Assembly (NCBI GenBank): GCA_027575765.1
Contig: JANBPT010000876.1
Location: 1-20,255 of the forward strand
DNA: 20,255 nt
Origin: Tieghemiomyces parasiticus
Lineage: Eukaryota > Kickxellomycota > Dimargaritomycetes > Dimargaritales > Dimargaritaceae
Direction of reading: 5' to 3'
In this document: positions 8,982 to 17,154 of the stretch, one piece after another
Numbering within the stretch: position 1 is the stretch's first letter
Layout: each line of letters begins with the position of its first letter
Made by a program: the position numbers and the translations under genes
Notes under the pieces: generated by a model
Told to the model about the DNA's origin: nothing
The model's input: only the letters and a program-made list of their open reading frames with translations
Databases searched by the model: none

Positions 8982-11594
8982 CTAGCGTTCACTAGTCCAG
9001 CTGGCGATATTCTTGTAAACCGGCGCACGCGTCCGCACGGACGGCGAGGACGTCATTGTAGCCGCCCTACCAGCCCCCGTCGGCTTCTGCTTATGCAACT
9101 TGAGCATCATGGATCTCCGCCGGCGTCGGTTGTGATGTTGCCGCCGCAACTCCCCGATATTGGTCCTGGATAGCGACACGGCCCGCCCGAAGCAGACCTG
9201 CATCAGATGGTGACAATGAATCATTCGTTTTGGGAACTCGTGGACAAGCTGGAACTGTTCGAGGGAATCGCGGGTCTGAAGGAGTGTCGTCTCGTTCAGT
9301 TTGAAAAGCGCCAGGGCCACTCGGAACAGGACCTTACTGCCCTCGTAGAAAAAGCAGTCCCATACCCGTAGGACGGATTCGATCGGAAGGACGTCGACGA
9401 AGAGGAGCGGGAACCAGTGCGACATGGCCAAAAAGACTGGTGGTAAAACGTCCGGACCTCCTGATCCACCGTTACCGTGACCGCCTTTACTACCACCACC
9501 CAAGCCATGGGGAATCGAATCGTCACGGCACAGGTGACGGTGAACGGCGGGCATTTTCGTCTCCAACAGTGACAGGAGCACCTCCTGGTCAATCAGGGAG
9601 TACTCTTGACTCAGGTTGAAGTAGCCGGACGGCATGAGGTCCTCGACTATGGTAATGAGCATCCAGAACGCCTGTTCCTCGGACAGGAAGAGGAGGAGTA
9701 GACCCACAATGTAGCTGAGGGACTGGTTGTAGCCGACGTGGGGACAGTACACCGTGAACACATTGAGGATCCGGCGCAGCGACTCGACGCAGGATTTCTG
9801 CCGCGCTTCCAGCGACGTCGGCTGGGCCATGGGCGGCCGCGACGTGGTAATGGGCGACAGGCAGGCAGCGGCTGCCGCCGACAGCAGTGTCTCGCCACAC
9901 CCTTCGGGCCCGGCATTGGTCGGCAAGGTGGCGGCATCGGGCCCTGTCGTCAATGGTGGTGGCGGCTGAGCTGCCTTGAGTCGGATCCGGAAATGCTCAT
10001 TGTCGGGGAAGGTCCGGTGGAGGTCGCGTTCAATGACGTCGGCGAAATCTGACTGCTTGCCCTCCCGGAGGTAGACGCGGACCCACTTGCGGTAGGTGTC
10101 AGGCTGCTCTTGGTACTTTTGGGCAGCCCCACTGTAGTGGAACCAACAAGGCCCCCGGATCTCCGACGGGATACCCTTGCGGATGTACCGTTTCAGTTTA
10201 GCCGATCGGCCGGGCCATTGGCCGCCCGATGCCACGAATAGTTGGCGCCACTTAGCCTTGCGCTGCTCCACAATGGGGCCGTACTGGGTCTCGAACTTGA
10301 GGTAGTCCTCACGACTTAAGTACTGGTTGAACTTATTGAAGCCGTACCGGTCCCGCTCGACTCCGTCCCCTTCCTCGTCATCTTCGTCGTCTTCCTCATC
10401 GTCATCCTCCTCCTCTTCTTCCCCTACACGCCCGTGGAAGCCCTGCCCCCCGGCACTGTCGGTCGACGATGCGGCAAGGCGAGACGCGGGGTTACCAACG
10501 CAATGGTCACTACCAGCGGGGTGAGCTAGACCTATTCCGTCCTGCGGGTGACATAGGGGCGGAAGAGGTGGCACATTGACAGGTCCCGATACACTGCGTA
10601 GAGCGTACGAGTTAAGAGCGCTGGTCTCCTGGCTACGACGAAGGGTGATGGTGGCCGGGCTGGGCGGGACACCGATTCCGCCCGCCGCGTTCTCGTAGGC
10701 ACGCGAAGCGGTCGAGACGCGAAGCTGGCTGCCGCCGCGGGATGCTGAGGGTAAGGACGCTCCACTGCCGTTCGAACGATACCCAGCGGCTAGCCACGAC
10801 GGGTGGGCGGCCGGGTTGGACGCGGACCGATCATGGTGGGGCACGATACGGGACCCGGAGGTCGCGCTCAGCCGTTGGACCGCTGGGTAGCGTCTATCCG
10901 GGTCGGCGGTGTCGGCTGAGGGCGACTGCGACGTTCTGACTTCCGAGAAAAGCGTGGAACGGTAGTACTGGAAATATTCGCTCATGCCATCAGAGTTTGT
11001 GGCGTTCACTGTCGAGGTGAGAGCATTAGGCCGTACAACGCCCGCGCTCATCGGACCGGCTTCCGCCATTGTCCGTGACTGGGCGGCGGCGAGGGTAAGG
11101 TCGAGCATGCTGTTGCTTCGGTTGCGCTCGCTACTTGCGGTACACATCTGACCAGGCGAGTGACTGCTGGACGAGTACACGGTATCCGATTCCGGTGCGG
11201 TCAGCTGCGTGAAGCGAATGGTGCGGGCTTCCACGGGCGTACCTCTTAAGACTTGGGCTGTGCCGTGCGGTACTGAGGATTCTGAGCTGTTAGAAACGCT
11301 GGTCGGCGGGGTGGGTGCCATACCAAGAGCTTCGTCGGTGGATTTATTGAAGGCAAAAAGATTGCCGGAGTTACCGATATGGCGAAGCGGGTTGGGCATG
11401 CCCCACCACAGGTAGGACTCGTCATTTTCGTCGTGGCCATTGGTCACTGGTGGTCCGCCGACAGTGGATTCGGCGGGAGCTGTGGCCGAGCGGGCGGGAG
11501 CCGGCGGAGGTGGTGAGGACGGCGGTTGTAGCGGCGTAGGGTTTGCTGGTGGGCGATGGCCAAATAGGCGACCGAAGAGGGTCGCGGATTCCAT
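8982..11594 (-). CDS. TBC-domain Rab GTPase-activating protein, Gyp3/Msb3-like
   Basis: One 870-aa frame without introns. Residues 1-390 are Ser/Pro/Gly-rich and look disordered. Residues 391-410 are an almost pure Glu/Asp run. A conserved lead-in (RYGFNKFNQYL, YLKFETQYGPIVEQR, about 416-446) precedes the TBC domain, about 472-790. The arginine-finger motif is IERDLHRTFPDNEHF (521-535, Arg527) and the glutamine-finger motif is GYNQSLSYIVG (621-631, Gln624). RKGIPSEIRGPCW, the RTFPDN motif and the NQSL...GLLLLF..EEQAFWML stretch resemble the fungal Gyp3/Msb3/Msb4 group, whose yeast members act on Sec4 in polarised exocytosis; that assignment is by remembered pattern and moderately sure. Two low-complexity insertions interrupt the domain: about 538-598 (Pro/Ala-rich) and about 698-715 (Gly-rich). 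The C-terminus has a basic run near 817-836. All catalytic residues expected of a TBC GAP are present. Confidence 0.94.
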   Translation of the reverse strand: MESATLFGRLFGHRPPANPTPLQPPSSPPPPAPARSATAPAESTVGGPPVTNGHDENDESYLWWGMPNPLRHIGNSGNLFAFNKSTDEALGMAPTPPTSVSNSSESSVPHGTAQVLRGTPVEARTIRFTQLTAPESDTVYSSSSHSPGQMCTASSERNRSNSMLDLTLAAAQSRTMAEAGPMSAGVVRPNALTSTVNATNSDGMSEYFQYYRSTLFSEVRTSQSPSADTADPDRRYPAVQRLSATSGSRIVPHHDRSASNPAAHPSWLAAGYRSNGSGASLPSASRGGSQLRVSTASRAYENAAGGIGVPPSPATITLRRSQETSALNSYALRSVSGPVNVPPLPPLCHPQDGIGLAHPAGSDHCVGNPASRLAASSTDSAGGQGFHGRVGEEEEEDDDEEDDEDDEEGDGVERDRYGFNKFNQYLSREDYLKFETQYGPIVEQRKAKWRQLFVASGGQWPGRSAKLKRYIRKGIPSEIRGPCWFHYSGAAQKYQEQPDTYRKWVRVYLREGKQSDFADVIERDLHRTFPDNEHFRIRLKAAQPPPPLTTGPDAATLPTNAGPEGCGETLLSAAAAACLSPITTSRPPMAQPTSLEARQKSCVESLRRILNVFTVYCPHVGYNQSLSYIVGLLLLFLSEEQAFWMLITIVEDLMPSGYFNLSQEYSLIDQEVLLSLLETKMPAVHRHLCRDDSIPHGLGGGSKGGHGNGGSGGPDVLPPVFLAMSHWFPLLFVDVLPIESVLRVWDCFFYEGSKVLFRVALALFKLNETTLLQTRDSLEQFQLVHEFPKRMIHCHHLMQVCFGRAVSLSRTNIGELRRQHHNRRRRRSMMLKLHKQKPTGAGRAATMTSSPSVRTRAPVYKNIASWTSER

Positions 11595-12600
11595 AGTAGG
11601 CTAGGGCTTGAGCGGTTACAATGGGGAGAGCGACCAGATGCCAGAGATGAGTCGAATGTGAAAGGTATAGGGCCAACGATGCGAATTGGTGAGCTATCTC
11701 CAATGGGATATAGAAGTTATTATGTATGGAATTGGAGAACGGGAGCAATGCGTCAAGGGATAGTACGTCTACCGGTGCTACAGACAAAAAAGGGAAGAGG
11801 GTTAGGACAGTAGAATGTGATATGGTGTGGGTAAAGCGTTGCTGCTGGCAAGGGGCGAATGCCTAAGGGACGTTTTGCAGGTGGAGCGGCAGATGATGGA
11901 CAGATGAATGGCCCCTTGGAGAAGAAATTGCCCTTCTGGATAGGTATAGGCTGGTGCCAAGTGCGGCAATGGTCAATAGGGTTTACGGAGAGGTAACAGA
12001 TACGAATAAACGTGCCTTGGATAGGATCGAATTATGCGACGGTAACGCGTTCTAGGGATTTCTTGGGACCCATTAGGGCAGTCGTCGAATGGTCAAAACT
12101 AGCGGCGTTCAGAGGGAGCGGAGTTTCGATGACGACTGTTGGTACGGAGCCCTGGGGCAGTTGCCAATCATACGTAAGGGTGAATCAATGTCACCCAACA
12201 ATTAGGTGTCACACCGAAACCAATAGTGGCATTTATGTGTATCATCCCGAGAGGAGAGGGAGATTGGCTAATCTAATGTTTCTATTGTAACACGCGATAT
12301 AGAGTTCGGTAATTGCATAATGGGGCGGGTACTGGTTAGAGAAGAATGAGAATAATAGGGAACCTATTGATGCAGAACGAGCTACAGGGGGGGAAAATAG
12401 CCCTGTGGGCTGCGGGGGGTAGGGATGGGTTGGGACCGGGGCTACCCAGAAGGCGATGCCAGTTTACTGCGCCGATTTCGAAGCTGACACACAATCGTAG
12501 CTATTGCCTGCGGTAGGATTATTAAGGCATGAATATCAAGAGATCGGGTGCACTGGGCGGGGCGGGCCCACTGTAGGATCTATCCATAAAGGCGGGGGCT
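11595..12600. other. TBC gene upstream region and intergenic DNA; no gene seen
   Basis: The first 250 bp upstream of the TBC start is pyrimidine-rich on its coding strand, without a clear TATA box. A plus-strand frame at 12012-12290 has no recognisable motif and is not called. CpG is at ordinary levels here, up to about 12596, which sets the left limit of the CpG-poor block. Copy B of the dispersed repeat begins at 12393. Confidence 0.5.
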
Positions 12601-12632
12601 GAGTCCAATGAGTGGAGAGAGTGAGGGTGGTA
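12393..12632 (+). repeat. Diverged dispersed repeat, copy B
   Basis: Partner of 6832-7018, with the shared blocks in the same order and orientation. Its AAAATAGCCCTGTGGGCT start also nearly matches a third place, AAAATAGCCTGTGGGCT at about 5728, where the later blocks are not convincing. Its right end runs into the start of the CpG-poor block. Boundaries are approximate. Confidence 0.35.
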
Positions 12633-14465
12633 CAAGCTTCATTATGGGTGTTAGTGAGGGGCTCCCTGCGCTTCTAGCATGAAAAATTTGCCCTGGTCAT
12701 GGCACCCAGCAGCCAGTGGGAGATGGGACAGCCCAGGGAGGGGGAGGGTGCCTTATTTTCAGCTTCTTTTGTGCACCAGGCTTAATGTCCTGCTTTCCCA
12801 TTACATACTAATGGCATTATTTAGACTAGTTATTTAGTAGCTGTGATGACAGGATAGTAGGATCCACCTCTTACCATGGTAATGGTGAATACTAGACTTT
12901 ATCAGATTGGCTGGGCTTGATGCCCTCCTCAACTGCAGAAGGTATAAAAGAACTGTTTTGTCCAGTTCCCTTACGATTTTCTCATCTGCAAAGTAGAGAC
13001 AGTCCCTTGGATGCCACTGAATAAATAGCACATTGTGCTCCATCTCTAATGTACGTTGTCTACAATTCTTTAGAACTGCCAGTTGGGGAGGCCCATCTGT
13101 CAAGTCACAACAGAATATATGGGGCCTGCGCCTATTTTCATCACCAAGGGTGCTGTATAATGGGCACCAAATATAAAACCCATGGCTAGAGAGGCTAAAC
13201 TTTAGGGTAGGCATGTAAACAGCTGGTGGAGACACAAGTGAAAATAGCAATAACAATAAACTGCCTACGGGCTGGTCTAAACCATACTGACAAGTTGACA
13301 ACACCCAATCATAATATCTGTAACCTTAGGATTAGTAATGCCAGGGTAAAGAGGTAGGTGCAGATACTCATGGGTGAATAGCTCTTCCAAACCTAGGTTT
13401 AGGATCTTCCAGTTGTCACCCTGGTTATGCAGGAAGTGGCTGTGACTCTGAGAAGCACACTAAGGTCCATGGACTAACAAGACAAAACAGTATTTCATGG
13501 GAAGCAAGGGTAGGTAACAATTGTGTGAGAAGCTCATAGGCTGTAAGGGACTATGGAAAGAAAAAATGCCTAGGAGTCTACAGGTAGCATAGGAATTTCC
13601 GCTGGTGTACTAAAGGGATATTGGGGGGGGGAGTGAGTATGCCAGGGTAGCTGTCTTTTAGAGCTTATTTATGTAACAGGAAGAAGGGATTGTTCAAAAG
13701 GTATATAGGGTCAGGTAGCTAGGGTGATAAGAATCCCTAAATATGTGCAATTGACAGTTCTCACCACAACAATTTGGCCCTAGGTCTTAAGCTGGTGGGG
13801 ATGGTAAGGAGGCAGCAACAGCCTAATGGGGCTCTACCAAAGGACACAAGTCAACTTGGTAAAAGTGGGATATAACAAGTCTGCAACTTTATGGTAAAAA
13901 CAAACCAAAATATTCTTACCAAGAGCATATAGCACTTACTAAGTGCTCATTGAATAATAAAACTAGAAGGAACAAAAAAACACATATAGCATATAAGCCC
14001 TAAATCTAAAACTACTAGCCCTGGGTGGCAACTTTGGGTTCAGATAATATAATTGGCCAGTCAATGACCTGCAGCAACATGTATAACACCTGGCTTGTAA
14101 TTTCTGTTGTCTATAACCCTTCAGAAGCCCAAGGAGGTGTTGGTATTACCAAATGTGGTCCTCAGAATTGCTGGTAGGGTGCAAGAGCATGTTAAATGGA
14201 AATCACACAGAGCCCAAGGTAGAATAAGAATGTAAAATGAGGAACAGTAGATGGTTGATTCGACCAAAAATATGGATGATTCTCTATAAAATGACATCTC
14301 CTGACAGCTGCCAGGGGGTTTGATATTGGCATTCGGCCTAGGTAAAATAAGACAATTGTAACCTACCAAACATGTAAGCACCTTAAACATGAATAACCCC
14401 TAAGCTCAAATTTGAAACATTTATATCAGTATATAGAGTATCTCACTATGGATAACCCCCAGGCA
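12600..14465. mobile_element. CpG-depleted block, probably a decayed methylated repeat
   Basis: Counting by eye, only about eight CpG dinucleotides occur between 12669 and 14460 (near 12669, 12974, 13054, 13129, 13268, 13600, 14261, 14334), with none from 13602 to 14260. At about 42% GC roughly 75-80 would be expected. CpG returns at once on both sides (many before 12596; about 14 in 14470-14710). This is the footprint of heavy CpG methylation with deamination, typical of silenced repeats. A minus-strand open frame of 156 codons (12834-13304) and one of 89 codons (14121-14390) show no transposase, reverse transcriptase or other motif I know, and no terminal repeats or target duplication were found. 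A retained repeat is my best reading; a foreign or mis-joined sequence is the alternative. The mobile-element class is unknown. Confidence 0.45.
13931..13947. repeat. 17-nt inverted repeat AGCACTTA-C-TAAGTGCT
   Basis: Perfect 8-bp arms around a single C, inside the CpG-free core of the depleted block. It could be an old internal element of the repeat. Chance cannot be excluded. Confidence 0.4.
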
Positions 14466-14612
14466 CCCCTTCGGCCCTTGGATGTCGCAAACTCTATAGA
14501 GCTATGTACCTTCCCTTCTCCAGTAAAGAGAAAGGTGATAATCTCCAATTATAGGCGCGACGTCAACCTTCTGAAAGGCACAAATTGGTTATCGGAACCT
14601 TAAAAAATGTGC

Positions 14613-14684
14613 GGCTTGATGGTCTAGAGGTATGATTCGCCCTTCGGGTGGGCGAGGTCCCGGGTTCGATTCCCGGTCAAGCCC
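14613..14684 (+). tRNA. tRNA-Pro(CGG): tRNA-Pro (anticodon CGG)
   Basis: A complete 72-nt cloverleaf without an intron. Acceptor GGCTTGA (14613-14619) pairs with TCAAGCC (14677-14683), with discriminator C at 14684. Anticodon stem CGCCC (14638-14642) pairs with GGGCG (14650-14654), the loop is TTCGGGT and the anticodon CGG is at 14645-14647. T stem CCGGG (14660-14664) pairs with CCCGG (14672-14676) around loop TTCGATT. The A box TGGTCTAGAGG and B box GGTTCGATTCC match the Pol III internal promoter. CCA is not encoded, as expected in eukaryotes. It decodes CCG proline codons. It is the only plus-strand gene in the window. Confidence 0.98.
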
Positions 14685-14686
14685 TC

Positions 14687-14703
14687 TTTTTGCTGATTTT
14701 TTT
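14687..14703 (+). terminator. Pol III terminator of tRNA-Pro
   Basis: A run of five T (14687-14691) begins two bases after the tRNA 3' end and is followed by a second run of seven T (14697-14703). Together they make a primary and back-up oligo-T terminator for RNA polymerase III. Confidence 0.85.
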
Positions 14704-15917
14704 CGTCAGTGCCAAGTGGGGAGGGACAGGTCTACCTGCTCATGAGATGGTAGTCTAATACTACGAAGCTATGTGTCCTCTACAGAGGGATGATCAACTT
14801 CTGTTACACCTAGATTGGACTATTTTCTGTCCATTTTAATAGCCCTTGTGTTCCTGACAAATATAGTGTGTGATAGTGATGATTGACCCTAATTAGATAT
14901 GTGGGAGGTGGAGTTCATGGACCTGTGGTTATCTTGAAGACCAACTACCAGACGCGTGAAACTTGTAGTACCCCGTGTTCAATGTAGACATGGTGGAAAC
15001 AGGGAGGGGGAATTGCACATTCCCGGCCAGCTAGGAACCGTGGCACTAAGTGAGTCAACTATTACGAAATTAAGCCATATTGTTTAGAAACCAGAAAAAA
15101 GCTCCACATGTAACATTGGCCCACATTGATCCCTAATTATACTGCACCACAAATTCGGGGAGAAAGGAGCTACTAAATAAGGGCTCGTTGAACTCAGAAG
15201 GACTGGACACATGGGCTATCTACCAATTAGGTCGTTGGTTATGCTGCTCCAAGGTACCAAGCTATTGACTACTAACTGTGGATAGCACGCGTCTCTTACC
15301 TATTTTTCTCTTGCATCCTTCCTAGGACTGTTTATTAATCACTAACCCCATCGCTCTTTATCCTTTGACTATGAGTCATGCAGTTCTATCTAAAGCGTGC
15401 TACATTCTACCGTGAAATCCTACTACCCGGCCAGTTACTGGTGGACCCCATCCCGGGATACTTAAGTACCAACCAAAAATATCAACCAGGGCTTGGCACC
15501 AATCACCACCAAACGCTTACTTTTACTGTTTAGACTTTACTCAATATACCCCGCCTGCCCCCAGTATATCACGTCAAACTAACTGAAACTGGTTTAATCT
15601 TTCCATCAAGTTATCTAGCCACACATGTAAATAAACTAGAGCTTTTCACTCTAGAGAGCTCCTTAGTTCAACACAGGTGGCCTTACCAATAGGATCTTTT
15701 ATACCCTGTGCTCAGTGTTATAAAAATCAAATCTCAACACATACCTCACCGTTCCATTTTACTCGGTCCTCTGTACCGTTTTGACAGAAACCTATAGTTA
15801 CATTAAAACTCTTCATTGCGACTCCACCAACCCTACGCCCTCCTTTGCGGGCGCCACACTGGGGCTGGCTGGGTAGATAGGGGGCCGGAGGTGATGGATT
15901 CATCCACTGAATACTGT

Positions 15918-15937
15918 TATTTTTTTTAAAAAAAATA
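15918..15937. repeat. 20-bp palindrome TA-T8-A8-TA
   Basis: Eight T followed by eight A, flanked by TA on each side, reading the same on both strands. It sits about 70 bp right of the strand-composition switch near 15845. Perfect T-A tract palindromes can be nucleosome-free, easily melted DNA or bidirectional terminators; which applies here is not known. Confidence 0.6.
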
Positions 15938-16102
15938 GTAATAATAAATGAAATGTGTCATGGTGATCCGCAAATTAGAATTTGTTGACCTGGTAGTACG
16001 AAATAAAACTAATTTTGACAGCTACTGTGGGGGTTTTAATCGTAATATAATAAAGTTAGTATACTATTTAGGTTGAAGATGTCGTTTATTAGGCTCCGAT
16101 TT

Positions 16103-16122
16103 GGGGCCTTATATAGGGCCCC
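16103..16122 (-). promoter_or_regulatory. Candidate TATA box within a GC-armed inverted repeat
   Basis: GGGGCC (16103-16108) and GGCCCC (16117-16122) are inverted arms around ttatatag. On the minus strand this contains TATATAAGG (16115-16107), a near-consensus TATA box preceded by a long C/A-rich leader. No convincing gene starts downstream; the only frame is 58 codons from 15903. It could be the core promoter of an old mobile element or of a noncoding transcript. Confidence 0.3.
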
Positions 16123-17154
16123 GGTCTGTGGCTTGGTCTTGTCAATGCGTGCTAGTGTAGAAAGTCGTGTAGTCGTAGAGAAGCATGGAAATGTAGTAAG
16201 TCGTTTTCAAGGTTGGTCTGGGAGGTTGGGGTAAGTTGGGTGATGGTAGTTATTTTCCCGTTGATTGCATGAGCAGTGGTCCTGGTGTGTGGTGGTGTTG
16301 TGAGTGCCTGTTGCTTGGTGCATGAGGTAAGGCCGTTATTAGGCGACTACAGCTACGCTGCTCGTTTGAAATACGAAGATTGGCCCTCGACCGTTCGTCG
16401 TGGGTACTTCCTACCATTGATTACAGTACGATGCACTGTCCAATCGTATTTACTCACCTCCAGCACTGCTACCTACCCGGCATCGACGGATTCTGAAAGG
16501 GCATATAAAGGTCAAACATGCGTATAATTTCCGCTAGCAAAATCCCCGAGTGACTGACAGACCGGGTATGAGTTGATATGCCGGTTAGATAGAAAGGTCG
16601 CGAACCAGACGTCGTGGTGTATAAGGTGTCTACACTCTATGCCACGTATTGCAAAATCCGCTATAAACCCTGATTTTAAAAATATAAGTCTGCTGTCAGT
16701 GACTGTTCTTAGCTTTAGATACTGACGGTATGATGCCTATAGGCCAAGGTCGAACGTGACATACTCCCGATATTACAGATTGAGGTTAGGTGGTCAGGGC
16801 CTTGACAAGCAATCCGTACCTTGACTAAGTATTGATAGAGCTTAGTTTCGCAAGGCAACCCGTTGCCTTTAGTAGTGCCCAGGGACACGCGTGACTCGGT
16901 CTAAAAGTAATCAAATCTGCAATCGATAGCTAGTACGTATGAGTAGAAAATGCCGAAACTGGCGGCGCACTGGTGACTGGTTACAGAGTGTGAGTACGGG
17001 GATCATTGAGACTACTACCAACGGTTTATCGGCGAGAGTACATGGGTAGTAAATCTCGTCCCAGCTCCTCACACTAAGCCGACTGCTTATGCAGTCACTA
17101 CCCCCCGTCATATGATCACCATTTAGTCTCACCGGGCCAAAAATGTTCTCCCGC

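Larger units (their letters stand above)
14704..17154. other. Intergenic DNA with a strand-composition switch; no supported gene
   Basis: This 2.45-kb stretch separates tRNA-Pro from the MFS gene stop. Composition is mixed to about 15240; then the plus strand is C-rich (15301-15840: about 156 C, 71 G), and G-rich after about 15845 (16021-16320: about 36 C, 101 G). The flip sits next to an AT-rich core with a 20-bp palindrome. TATA-like boxes on the minus strand are at 15696-15703 and 16107-16115. A 58-codon minus-strand frame (15727-15903) and frames at 16276-16527 (plus) and 16911-17132 (minus) have no known motif and are not called. From about 16340 to 17154 I see nothing distinctive. Confidence 0.5.

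Noticed and set aside
12834..13304. 156-codon minus-strand frame in the CpG-poor block
   Set aside because: No motif of a transposase, reverse transcriptase or cellular protein could be recognised, and the frame ends abruptly. It may be a remnant, but I cannot support it as a gene.
705..14465. The idea that the DNMT2 gene caused the CpG depletion at 12600-14465
   Set aside because: DNMT2 enzymes mainly methylate tRNA. A CpG-specific DNA methyltransferase elsewhere in the genome is the more likely agent; closeness in this window is not evidence.
15845..16380. Possible solo LTR (TGTTA near 15915, TATA box, AATAAA-like site)
   Set aside because: No matching TG..CA end or target duplication could be found; near-matches such as gaatac and gaaatac are too short to trust.
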